This document shows positions 31,476 through 41,608 of a stretch of 64,000 nt of DNA, piece after piece. The stretch is from the NCBI GenBank assembly GCA_032629725.1, contig JAFEVB010000014.1:186001-250000 (forward strand), read 5' to 3'. The notes beneath the pieces are model-generated. The model saw only the letters and a program-made list of their open reading frames with translations. It made no database searches and had not been told where the DNA came from. Numbering within the stretch: the first letter of the stretch is position 1; the number at the start of each line of letters is the position of its first letter. Made by a program: the position numbers and the translations under genes. The stretch is from Gremmenia infestans. Lineage: Eukaryota > Ascomycota > Leotiomycetes > Helotiales > Hamatocanthoscyphaceae.

Positions 31476-33148
31476 TTATTGTAACTATATGAACTATAAT
31501 TGTAATGACACGACCCGTGGTATACGAAACACTGGCTCATTTTAGCTTTATGGTAGCTCCGACTTCCCGGGCCATGAAGCTTCGGAAACGTACTATGTAC
31601 CCGTCTGAATGCCTCTTTCGTGGATGTAAAGAAGCTTCCTTGGAGCCTGTCTTCAGAGCAAAGGTTGAATAGCTAGATCTAATTAGCACCATTAGCGCTT
31701 CACCTCCCATTCCTTCCCAATCCCACCTTCTCCTTACTCCTTCCCCAGAACATTATCCTTCCTTCCTTCCTCCCCATCTCCACGCCCTCTCCATAAACTT
31801 AAAAGCACGTCGATCCTTCCATCCTCCCACCTGCTGGTCCCGCTCGCTCACTCCCACGTTTATCTCCTCTTTATCTTGACGTTCATGTTTATCCCCACAA
31901 ACCCACGGTATATCCTTATACACAACCTCTGCCTTCCCTGCGTCTCATTTTCCGGTGTCCTGGAAAGTTTGGCAGGGGAAGGTCCGGTAGTAGAGTGTGC
32001 AGGTGCAGGTGTAGAGGATGTGCCAATCTGTGCACATGTTGTTGGATGGAGTGGGGTTTGTGTTACGGTATGGGATGGTTTCGTGAGTACTTGACATGGG
32101 TGTGTGAAATGAAGGGATCGAATGAGATGAGTTGTGATGGCGAAGATGAATGTATTTAAAAGAGGTGGGGTCGGGGGTTGGTGATTGTTCAGGGGTGTTA
32201 TTCAGGGGCTTAAGCGAGGAATCGCCATGCGGTAGGTAGGTAGCGCTTGGTGATGAATGATTGTATCGCTGGATTACTATATAGCGTCGTCTTCGATGTT
32301 TATAAATCAATAGCTTAGTCAACGATGAATATTCTCCAATGCCGAATCCAGCACTGCTATGCCATAGTAGTTTGGGTAAAATATTGCTACTAGAGCCTAT
32401 ATGGCGACCTTCATTATACCACGTGCGAAAAGAATAGGTCTGTAATTTTTAACATGCTATCCTATAATAAGTATATTCTACGTGATGCTCTAGGTGCGGC
32501 GAGACTTATTAAAGAGGATACTTATGTTCAGCTTTTCTTTTAGTTAATAGAGCTACTATCTAATGACTTGCAGCACAAATAAGTTTTACTTTATAAGAAG
32601 AGTAGTTCCTTTGATTTGTCTATCTGGATTTCAAGTGGAATTCTAATTATAGACGTGAATTGATTGGAATGGTATTATTCTTATAAGTTAGGTACCCATA
32701 GATTAGGAAGGAAGGCCAGGTAGGACAACCCTCCTTCTCCCCCGCACTCGCTTCGCGCTTTCGGGCAAATCACCCGCTTACGAACGGTAAAATCGGAGAC
32801 GGGACGGAGTCTAGATGGGGGTTTAAATCCGAGGGGGTTGCGTGAGGATGGCGTGAGGATTGCATCGTGATAAGAGTTTTGGGTGAAGGAGAAGATAGAA
32901 GAGTATAAAGGAAGGACTTCTGAAAACGATTATCGGGTTATGAACTTAGTTCCAGGAGGCACTGCACGTATAATAAGAGCCCAGTTTTTATTTTACTTAA
33001 CGAGTTGAGATTTTATAGAAACAGTAACACCTAGCATCATCATCATCATCATCCCCTTTCCGCAATACAAACCCTAATTCGCAAAAGCTTAAAGCTCTTT
33101 TAGTATGCAATGCAAGACGCAAAGCATCACCACTCAACGCCCGACGCC
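31476..33148. other. Gene-poor region
   Basis: About 1.7 kb. The left part (31680-31870) is CT-rich like a fungal leader or core promoter; the right part (32320-33050) is AT-rich with no coding signal. The only candidate gene is the tiny Cys-rich ORF at 31945-32037. Confidence 0.45.
31945..32037 (-). CDS. Tiny Cys-rich ORF, possible relative of the left-edge ORF
   Basis: 30 codons from an ATG at 32037 to a TGA at 31945-31947. The protein starts MCTDWHILYTCTC with Cys at 2, 11, 13 and 22 and Tyr at 9, matching the spacing of the partial ORF at 1-117 (C2, Y9, C11, H13, C22). The frame is open further upstream, but that part is low in complexity and looks like leader. It could be a short functional peptide, the first exon of a longer gene, or a remnant. 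No function can be assigned. Confidence 0.3.
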   Translation of the reverse strand: MCTDWHILYTCTCTLYYRTFPCQTFQDTGK

Positions 33149-34347
33149 CTAGATATCAATTCCATCAATAACAACGCCCTTGCCCCAATTGTACTGCAGC
33201 ACTCGGGCAACCTCATTCGCACTCTCCACACTAACCATGATACTCACTAAGTACAAGCTCGCATCCAAACCGGTCGTCACGCCTCCACTTGTAATGACCC
33301 TCAGGCCACCCAACCTCAACGCCGCACGCCTAGTATTGCTCTCGCGTCTAGTATTACTCTCCTTCCACGCATTACTCCCCTTCCGCTTCATTGGCGGCGG
33401 CTTAGCATCGCTGCGTCGGCGCACATACGGATTGACCTGCTCCTCGTCGCCGAGATCAAAGCGCAGATTGTTCACCACGTATCGCTCCTCGACTAGATCA
33501 CAACGCTCGGCCAGATCCCGCTGTGCGATCTCGCTGCAGATCTTCTCGAACTTGGCGTAGGAGTCCGGATGTGTGGTTGCGGAGAGGCCGGACAAGATTC
33601 CCTGCTGGGCCAGGAGGAGAGAGCCGGTGCATATGGAGAGGAGGGTGCGTTCTTTCTTGGGGTCTTTCTTTTGGAGATCGGACCAGGCTTTGATTAGGCC
33701 GAGGGGTTCGGATTTGTTTTTTAGGACTTCGTCAATGCCGCCGCCGGGGATAATAAGCTGTGGGATTGAAAAGTTAGTAGGGTTTGGGGGAGGTGTTTTC
33801 AGTTGGGTGGTTTGAGTTTTGGGGGTATTGAGAGGGTTATTGAGAGTTGGAATCTTCAAAACTATCTTCAAAAACGAATAGAGAGCTCAGAGTTACATAC
33901 GATATCGAATTCAGAAAGACGGGCATAAGCTTCCTTGAATTCCATGTGAGCGCGGAAACCAGCACCCTGGGCAGTGGTAGTGAGCTCAGTAGCAGAGACG
34001 AAGGTTGTAGAGAAGGCTTTGGTTGCTGCGGGTGAATTGTTAGCTGTTGATACTCGTGTAAAAGTCGTGGAGCTGGAAGTAGAAGTGGAAGTGGAAGTGG
34101 TGGTGGTGGAGGTGAAATTGGAATTGGAATTGGAATTGGAGCAAGGGAGAAAATATGGGAATGAGCTGATTTCAAGGGCAAAGGCATCGTAATAGAGTGG
34201 TAGTTGCAATTGACACTTACAATTATCATTGGGATTATGCTTCGCCTGGCTCAGAACCTCGAGGGGACCGATGAAATCGAGGGAGTCCATGCCAGGATGA
34301 AGTGTGAGTAACACCTTGATGGTAGGGAGTGCTTCAGTTGATGCCAT
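33149..34347 (-). CDS. DJ-1/PfpI family protein
   Basis: Class I glutamine-amidotransferase-like fold of the DJ-1/PfpI group. It has MDSLDFIGPLEVL near the N-terminus, LIIPGGGIDEVL, the nucleophile elbow SICTGSLLLAQQGIL with the putative reactive Cys, and VITSGGVTTGLDASLYLV near the C-terminus. Relatives act in stress protection, as isonitrile hydratases, or as regulator ligand-binding domains; which applies is unknown. Between the elbow and the last motif is a basic insertion with a tandem KESNTRRESNTRR (about 33325-33375). A donor at about 34222 and an acceptor at about 34010 probably splice out a microsatellite-rich intron; reading through would instead give a Ser/Thr/Asn run. A second intron lies at about 33765-33899. 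ATG at 34347. Confidence 0.85.
34070..34145. repeat. Microsatellite in DJ-1 gene intron
   Basis: Short tandem GGAAGT/GGTGGT and GGAATT units on the plus strand. They lie in the probable first intron of the DJ-1/PfpI gene. Confidence 0.6.
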
Positions 34348-35950
34348 GGTTGCGAATGTCGAGTGGATGAGTAAGTGGTGGAGGAGTGGATTGTTATTGT
34401 TTATTAGGGACAGATTGGATTGATTGATCGATTTGATTCTTTTGATGGAATGGGATGATGAGAAAGAAAGAGAGATCAAGTGTGCGGTCGAGCAACAAAC
34501 GACGTGGGCACATAGGTGGTGAGATTTGAACTCACGTGAGGGGTTCTTTGAATGCGGGGTAGTTAGCGTCGATTGCAGGGATTGGGTGGATACAGTTTCA
34601 CGCTAATGTACGGAAAGCGGATATCTCCCACTTGTCACGGGACTACGAATCGTGTGATCTTTTCATCTATTTGTGTTTATTCCCGAGTAGATCGGAAAAG
34701 AAAGCAAATGCCTCTTATTACAAGCATAAAACTACAGGGGACTTAATTAACAATATAGATTGTGTCTACGTTTCCCCCAAATCAAATAATGTGCGGCGAT
34801 AAGTAATTATAAGTACTTACATACCCCGCACCCAAGGAAATCCGCTCCTCTGAGGCGTAATAAAAACATCACCACAACCACACGTACGGTACGCCTCTAT
34901 AACACCCATTATAATCCTATGATCCCCAGCCGAGTATATCCTAAAAACCATGCGACAAACCAGGGCCACGTATTAATTAATATCTATGCATAAAGCACGC
35001 ATCCGCATTATTATTTACGACGTCGCTGCCATGGCATACATGAGTGAGAGATCTAAGGTACCTGCACTTGGTATTCCAGTTTTAGTTCTCAGGAAGACGT
35101 TATGTGAAGCAAGAAGTAGAAGTCTCATCTGAGATTTCCGCGATGAGGTAAGATGGATGGATATATAGGCAATGGCAACAAACATTCCCCAGGCTCACAA
35201 GACAAGCTCCTAATGAAGGGGAGACTCGACAAGAAGAGAGAACCCCCCAAAATTAAACCCCAATCACCTACTTATCTCTCGGCCCTCAAACAGCACGCAC
35301 ATAAATAAAGATAAACTTCAAAACGGAAAACACTCCCTGTGACCCTTCTCCTATAACCCTTCTTCCATCTTCCATGTGTGCAAAAGTAATATAAGATAAG
35401 GTCCGTACTCCACGCGCATGTATGTTACATATTTGACACCAAGAAGTGAAGAGGGCGGTGCACAGGTGGAGTGGCGCAATAAACGCATGCAGTGAGAACT
35501 TTAAATGTGTGGGATGGGCTGGGGTTGGGCTATACTAGCTACAAGTAGGATGGAACGAAGCCTCCCGTCTGTCAGCTTCAACTACAATGATGAGAACGTT
35601 CCGATGTGCAAGGTGCATTGTGCACTGTGCGACGTGGAATGTGTACCGTGGAATGTGTACCGTGGAATGTGCACAGAAAAAAGAGACGGAGAAGAGAAAG
35701 GGTAAGTAGGACGCTGGGTGTGATTAGGAAGGAAGGCAGGCAGGTGATGCTTGGTGTATGAACAACCAACATACCCTTAGGAAAGTGGTCTGTTTTTCCT
35801 TGTCTTGTCTTTTCTATTCGTATCTACAGCATTGCAATGTAATATAGCGATCCAAAGCTAATCGATCTCACATATCTATCAATCCCGCAACACAATGCAC
35901 GCACACCACCACCACCATCTCCACCAATCAACCATTGATCAATCAAAAGT
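34348..35950. other. Intergenic, no gene seen
   Basis: 1.6 kb between the 5' end of the DJ-1 gene and the 3' end of the nitroreductase. It contains short direct repeats (GTACCGTGGAATGT at about 35640-35670) but no frame with a recognisable domain. Confidence 0.5.
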
Positions 35951-36786
35951 TCAAACGCCAAACGACTTGAATCTCTCCTCGATAGGCTGGAAAGCCTTCT
36001 CGGCCGCCTCTCCCTCCTTCTTCCCAAACACCAACTGCGCATTCAACTCCCAATCCTCATCCACGCCCCACGTCGCCTGGACCTTTTGGTCGATCAGCGG
36101 GTTGTAATGCTGCAGATTGGCACCGAGGCCTTCGAGCTCAAGCGCGGTCCAGATAGCGAGCTGCGTCATGCCGTTGCTCTGCACGGCCCAGGGAGGGAAG
36201 CGGTCGGCGTAGATGGCGAATGCGTCTTGGATTTTCTGGACCGCGGAGCGGGAGGTGAAAAATAGGACCTAAAGGGGATATGCATCAGTCTTGAACGTCT
36301 GTTTGTAGGGAAAGGAAAAGGAAAAGGAAAAGGTAAACTCACAGTCCCATACCCAGCCTGAAAGCCATTCAACCTAGCCTCCGTAGCAGCATACTGATCC
36401 GCCGGCACAATCCCCTTCAGCACCTCCTTCGTGATATCCCACAACTTATCGTGCTCGCCCTTAACCAGCAGGATGGCGCGCGTAGTCTGAGAGTTGAACG
36501 AACTGGGCGTTTGCAGGATGGCTTGCGTGATGATGTCTTGGATGGCGCTGTCGGAAATGGGGGAGGATTTCGAGAGCGCGTAGATGCTGCGGCGCTCCTT
36601 GAGGGCTTCGAGGAATGCGGTGCTGGGGGACATGGTTGCGTGTTGTGTGGTGGGGTTTGTGTTGGTATTGCTGGTGTACTTGCGGAAGTGGGATGAGGGG
36701 TTGATAAGAGGGGGGAGCCAGGCCTTTATACTCGTATGCAAAGATGTGGATAGCAGTGGGGAGCGTTTAAATACCAAAGACGCCAT
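35951..36786 (-). CDS. Nitroreductase family protein, probably mitochondrial
   Basis: FMN-binding nitroreductase of the fungal Frm2/Hbn1-like group. The core starts MSPSTAFLEALKERRSIYAL, followed by ILQTPSSFNSQTTRAILLV, then after one intron (about 36269-36340) VLFFTSRSAVQKIQ, GMTQLAIWTALELEGLGANLQHYNP, and the end FQPIEERFKSFGV. It probably reduces nitro or quinone compounds or unsaturated-lipid peroxides with NAD(P)H. The frame is open upstream of the core Met (36633) to a Met at 36786, giving about 50 residues rich in Ser, Arg and Lys without acid residues, like a mitochondrial presequence. I take 36786 as the outer start. A cytosolic form from 36633 is equally plausible, as that ATG has a good A/C-rich leader. 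Confidence 0.85.
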
Positions 36787-37878
36787 ACCCAAGGTATTCG
36801 TATTCACCCAAGGCCAGGATAGTGCGAGAGCGATGCTGCATATGAAGAACCAGAGTGGGATTTGCATGTTAGTATACCTCCGTAAGTATGTTTTATGTGT
36901 GGCTAGGTGTAGCACCTTACCAACCCCCCACCTAAAATGGGGCCAACAGCTTCTTTACATCCTCTTCATACCATACTGGTTTACCGGGACATAAATAACA
37001 TCCGCGGATCCATCTCTCATTGGCCTATACGTGCGGCTCAGTACGAAACCTCGTAGACTAAGGCCCGAAAGGGAAGAGGACTGCGAATCCATCGAGTGGA
37101 TTGCGCAAGTACTACGGAGTGCGGAGAGTAGTGAGCAGCGAGGAGGGTGCATGAAGGTGGGACGTGCTTGATTTGCAAGCAATGATAAAGCAAGTCTTAG
37201 TAGTGGGGCACGCATTGGAAATTATTTCGTGATGGATGATAAATATGGAACGGTCGGGATATCACGTGTGACGTTTCTGATTGAGTAAGTGTAGGTGTTG
37301 GAATTAGCTGTTGACATAAGCACGAAGGACCATAAAACTGATTTTCGGTTATTCGGTTATATCCTCTTCTCTACATACACTTTAATTACAATATATGACT
37401 TGACCTCTTATGCTAGGTTCAAGCCGTATTCCATTGCAAATTCAATCATTCGTGTTCTAACAGCAGGCGGGGCACTAGTGCTCCTTAGCCACCGAAGACC
37501 TCCAAATTTTCTTGTGCTCTGGCCAGTCGGCATTTTGGCAATCGATCTCACAATACTAATGTCTATGTCAGGTAATTACAATACTAACAACAACAAGTTT
37601 GCAGTTTCCATAGGTTTTTCTGCCCTGTCTGCTGCAAACAGATGTTCCAGGGATCCAGTTTGCCCAAGATAGTAGCAGACCGAGGGCGCGATTGTAGTCG
37701 TAGCGGGGTAGATTAAGACAATCTTGAAGACCGTGGGAATCGGGGTATGAAGATTGTTCTGGTGTCTCCAACTGTCACGCGTCAGATATCGGATTGACAG
37801 CTATTGGTGGCGGGGACGATTGACAGCTACAGATATATCCTTAGCTCCTCCTTCACCTCAACCCAACAGCTCTCATAG
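36787..37878. other. Intergenic with a hydrophobic ORF of doubtful status
   Basis: About 1.1 kb. A frame at 37295-37672 on the plus strand (GTG-opened, no early ATG) codes a run of hydrophobic segments with tyrosines, like a piece of a small membrane protein. It lacks a proper start and I cannot place it in a family. It may be a decayed gene. Confidence 0.35.
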
Positions 37879-38188
37879 GCAGTTGAGCCTCAGGGCCATG
37901 GACCTGCTGATATGTTCGAGGGTGGAAGCGAGGATGGCACTAAGCCCCAGTTGCCGGATATACGGCCTGAAAACGGGTTTGTGACACTATCTGTCTGTAG
38001 GCGAGACTAAGAGCTTTAAGGTGCAGTGGAGGGAACATTGGGGGCTGTTGAAGGCAGGAGAGCGGTATCAGTTGTGTTTTAGGTGGATGTTTTTACGGTG
38101 GTGGAAGTGGGGGACAATGGAAGAGATGAGGGCAGAGAAGAAGACAGCAAGATCGGGAGGCAGCGGAGAGGTTGTGGATTGCCAGTAA
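37879..38188 (+). pseudogene. Decayed fungal hypothetical gene with 4-bp frameshift
   Basis: Two overlapping frames read as one protein tail. The first frame (37879-38010) ends RPENGFVTLSV and then stops. The second (37997-38188) continues GETKSFKVQWREHWGLLKAGE and later RWWKWGTMEEMR before TAA. The break falls on CTGTCTGT at 37991-37998, a tandem 4-bp duplication. The pattern FVTL...GE, then an RWW-WGT block resembles the C-terminal half of small lineage-specific fungal hypothetical proteins I have seen; function unknown. The 5' half is not recognisable. A sequencing error at the duplication is an alternative. Confidence 0.45.
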
Positions 38189-38726
38189 GCAAGGTACAAG
38201 TACCGTGAAGATGCCAAGTCTATTGAGAAGATCCGATGCTGAAAGCGTATTTGCCCTAAAAGTATTGAAATAGAAGTAGCGATGAAGCTAAAATGACGGC
38301 AAAGCAAAGTGCTAGGTGTTGAAAGAGAGAGACGATAGAGGGGACTTATATGATGTGTTCACTCGCCTTAGCAGGTAATGAAAGAGAGTTCGAGAGTCGT
38401 GCGGATTAGGTAGATTGGGTAGAATGGACGTCCACCTCCATGAGCATCTTTGTCAAAACTCGACGACCAACTTGTGAGGGCACGGTGGAACTGTCAAGAA
38501 ATTAGAAATCAGAAATCATAATCAAAGGATAGCGGACGTAGTGAGCAGGGGCGGTAAACGTATTGTCTGAATGTGAAGCAAAAGAGAGAAGAGTTGGTTC
38601 TTAAGACTTGTGTACATCACTGTCTGCATTCTCTTGACATATTCATCAATTTCCATATACTGCTTTTCCTGCCATATCTTAACGACCATCACTCTAGCAC
38701 CTTTCATATGCTTCCTATTCTAAGTC
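38189..38726. other. Intergenic, no gene seen
   Basis: About 540 bp between the pseudogene and the 3' end of the small unknown gene. Short frames only, none with a motif. Confidence 0.5.
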
Positions 38727-39284
38727 TCAATGCCCTTCGCCCTCCTGTAACACCCAAAGAAAGCCCACAGCACCTCGGTTCTTCACAGCGATAATACTCA
38801 CCTGGCTCTTCTCAGACTGCCCTAGTGCGCCATGCAGAGACAAAGATGCCCAGAGCTGAGCTAGCAGCAGCATTTCTTTGCGAGACAATCTGTTAGAAAT
38901 GTCGTAGTTTGTGATCATGGACGCCGAGACGTCTCCGATCAGGCGATATAAATTGGTGTCGAGCAAGTACGTGTCGTCGCTAGGAATAACGTACATGTTG
39001 AATGCCCTTTTCCAGATCTTTTCTTCGGCTTCGCTGAGTGGGGCGTCGAGGTACTTGCTTGCGCGGATGATTTCATCGCGGGATTCAAGTTCGCCTAGGA
39101 GGCTGAGGAGGGCTGATAACTCGGCTTCTACTTCTTGGGATGACTTTTATTAGCGGTTTCAGGTTTCGTGGCTCTGGGTTGAGGGGGTACAACTGTGTAG
39201 TGGCTGGATGACACTTTGGGTTTGGCTCTTTTGTACCTTCATTGAATAGTGGTGTTTGAAAAGACCAGTAGAAGATGAAAGCAT
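38727..39284 (-). CDS. Small spliced hypothetical protein
   Basis: Not recognised. Three exons give about 135 residues. The first codes MLSSSTGLFKHHYSMK from an ATG at 39284, then a GTACAA donor. The second starts at a TAAAAG acceptor (about 39149) and codes SSQEVEAELSALLSLLGELE, then AEEKIWKRAFNMYVIPSDD and ISNRLSRKEMLLLAQLWASL. The third is a short tail EGEGH after a 57-nt GTGAGT...TTACAG intron. That intron is a multiple of three without a stop, so retention would add 19 residues. The product looks helical, amphipathic and cytosolic, with no signal peptide. Coherent splice sites and amino-acid use support a real gene. Family and function unknown. Confidence 0.5.
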
Positions 39285-40238
39285 TCTGGACGGAGGATGG
39301 TAGAGGCTTTAGACGCCTCGACTAAGCTGGAAAGCGCTGGAAATACAGAGGGCTTTCGTACAGATGTTTTGAATCTAGTGATAGAAATGAAAAGCTGCAC
39401 TAGAAGCAGAGTAACAACAACTCGAGGATGGACATTATTGCAGTGCCTCATCGGGAATTAAAACGAGGAGTAATCAAACGTCTTCTCTCAGCCACAACTG
39501 TAGAGGCTCTGCACCTACCGGAGAATGGCTTAAAAAGTCAAAACGTGCACGTAAATAGTGAAAACCAAATGATGAAAAAGTGCACGATGGCAGAAGGATT
39601 GATATTGCATAATTCCAGTGATGTGATGAGGATAGAACTGAGAGAAGACGAGGAAGCAGATGGTTTAGTGAAACTCGTGACTAGATAGTAGAGGAAGTGA
39701 CATTTCGGCGTTTAATCAGCTAAGACTATAACTTTTGTAGATGGGAGACTGGAGACTGCAATACGAAAAGGGAAGAGAAAGTAGTAGCAGTACCTACCCA
39801 GGTAAGCTTCAAGACCGAACCAGACCGAACATCAGTGTTTGAAGTTCGAGTCACAATTATGGCAGATGCACATAGGTAGGCGATGTAGACCATTAGAGCC
39901 AGCTAGACTCGTATACGAGCTGGTCACTACCCAACTATCACTATCAGTATGTCTGTAGAGCTATTTCAGGAGCAATATCAAGAGACGTTGAAAATGATCC
40001 CTTGGCCTCGCTTCAATGTCCATGCTTCGTTCGTCCTTAGCGCCGTCCGTCAGGGGTTCTCGTCAAACCAGATTTCACTCGGTCTTTTTCAGCCCGTGAC
40101 TTCAACAGTCAACAACACCACGCGCGTTTATGTCTTCATCGTGACCCTTAACACCAGCTGCCCTCTTCACCCTCTCCCTCTCAGAGCCTAATAAATACAT
40201 CCCCACGCCCAAGCGCCCTGCGGGCCCCCTTCTTCAAA
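39285..40238. promoter_or_regulatory. Divergent promoter, small hypothetical gene / NUC1
   Basis: 950 bp between genes transcribed away from each other. Frames at 39428-39688 and 39949-40191 have no recognisable domain; the second lies in the likely NUC1 leader and could act as an upstream ORF only if transcribed. Confidence 0.4.
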
Positions 40239-41285
40239 ATGTCAAAATCAACTCTCGCAATCATCGCAGCTGTCAGCGCAGCAACCGGCGCCGGTGTAAC
40301 AGCAGCCATGTATTCCACGCGTTCAGAAAAGAAAATTCAAGCCGTCGCATCCTCGACCTCCGTCTCCGCCACCTCAAGCACCTCCGCCCCCGCTCCAATC
40401 CCAATACCAGTAGCAGTCCCGCCGCTCCCCACAGTCGCACCCGTCGACCCAGCAGGGCTCTTCCAATACGGATTTCCCGGCCCCGTAGCCGATCTTGCTA
40501 CACGGAACTCCCTCGTCTCCTCCTTCGACCGCCGTCTACGCAACCCCAGCTGGGTCGCAGAACACATCACGCCCGCGTCCCTGGCGCTGTCGAACGGCGA
40601 CCGCAAACACAGCTATTTCGCCGAGGACGCCTCGGTGCCGGAGAAGTTCAGGGGGAAGCTGAAGGACTATTTCCGCAGCGGGTACGATAGGGGACATCAG
40701 GTGCCAGCGGCCGACGCGAAATGGAGCCAGGAGGCTATGAACGATACGTTCTACCTCTCGAACATGTGTCCGCAGGTCGGGGAGGGCTTCAACCGGGACT
40801 ACTGGGCGCATTTTGAAGATTTCTGTCGGAGGTTGACTCAGAGATATCCGTCTGTTCGTATTGTTACTGGACCGTTATATCTACCGAAACGAGGCGCGGA
40901 TGGGAAGTGGAAAGTCAGTTACGAGGTCATCGGCAACCCGCCCAACATCGCGGTCCCTACACATTTCTACAAGGTTATTTTTGCCGAGGATGGGACTGCT
41001 ACGGGACCCGTTGCGCTCGGGGCTTTCGTCCTGCCGAATGCGGTGATCCCGAACGAGAAGCCGATCACGGATTTCGAGGTCCCCGTGGAGGCGGTGGAGA
41101 GGGCGAGCGGGCTGGACTTTGCGTCCAAGTTGCCGGTCGGGAGGAGGAAGAGGCTTTGTGCGGATACGGTTTGTGCTTTGGTTATCAAGGAGTATGCGGA
41201 TCGACAGAAGACTTTTGCAAAAGAGCAGAAGGCTGTTCAGGCACCTACGAGGACAAGTCCTAGGAATGGGGGTGCGAATCTGTGA
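40239..41285 (+). CDS. NUC1: Mitochondrial DNA/RNA non-specific nuclease (endonuclease G)
   Basis: Single-exon 348-residue member of the beta-beta-alpha-metal endonuclease family. The N-terminus is a hydrophobic, Ala-rich mitochondrial anchor (about residues 5-25), followed by a Ser/Ala/Pro-rich linker. The catalytic motif is YDRGHQVPAADAKWS at about residue 147, with the general-base His, then NDTFYLSNMCPQVGEGFNR with the metal-binding Asn. The family acts in the mitochondrial intermembrane space, in mtDNA recombination and repair and in programmed cell death after release. The Lys/Gln/Thr-rich C-terminal tail after LVIKEYADRQK is longer than in yeast. It converges on PFS2. Confidence 0.95.
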   Translation: MSKSTLAIIAAVSAATGAGVTAAMYSTRSEKKIQAVASSTSVSATSSTSAPAPIPIPVAVPPLPTVAPVDPAGLFQYGFPGPVADLATRNSLVSSFDRRLRNPSWVAEHITPASLALSNGDRKHSYFAEDASVPEKFRGKLKDYFRSGYDRGHQVPAADAKWSQEAMNDTFYLSNMCPQVGEGFNRDYWAHFEDFCRRLTQRYPSVRIVTGPLYLPKRGADGKWKVSYEVIGNPPNIAVPTHFYKVIFAEDGTATGPVALGAFVLPNAVIPNEKPITDFEVPVEAVERASGLDFASKLPVGRRKRLCADTVCALVIKEYADRQKTFAKEQKAVQAPTRTSPRNGGANL

Positions 41286-41608
41286 ATCTATCATGGGTAG
41301 ATGGGATGAGAAGGTTAGAGAAATGCATTTGCTCGCGAGGGCTTTTTTTTCTATAGAGCGAACTGCATTGTATGGGAAGGCTCATTTGCATATAGCACGG
41401 CGTTTGATTTCATCTGATTTTTGCCTTCAAGACTCGTCTTGAGGCAGGTATACCATAGCATTAGTACATGTAGTAGTTAATCAAGTCAAATCAAATCACA
41501 ATACAATGAATATAACAAAGACTGAAAATTAAATATGAATCAAAAAGTTTTCCTTTCACATTAAATATGAAGTTTTCCCCGATAAACCTGTTGTACAATC
41601 TAGACCAC
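41286..41608. other. Convergent 3' intergenic region
   Basis: About 320 AT-rich bp between the NUC1 and PFS2 stops. No gene seen. Confidence 0.5.

Noticed and set aside
32320..33050. AT-rich stretch as a decayed (RIP-affected) transposon
   Set aside because: No recognisable transposase or repeat ends, and I cannot measure RIP indices by eye.
34515..34540. T-arm-like sequence (minus strand GTGAGTTCAAATCTCAC), hinting at a tRNA
   Set aside because: The stem and TTCAAAT loop look right, but no matching acceptor stem, A box or anticodon arm lies upstream at tRNA distance.
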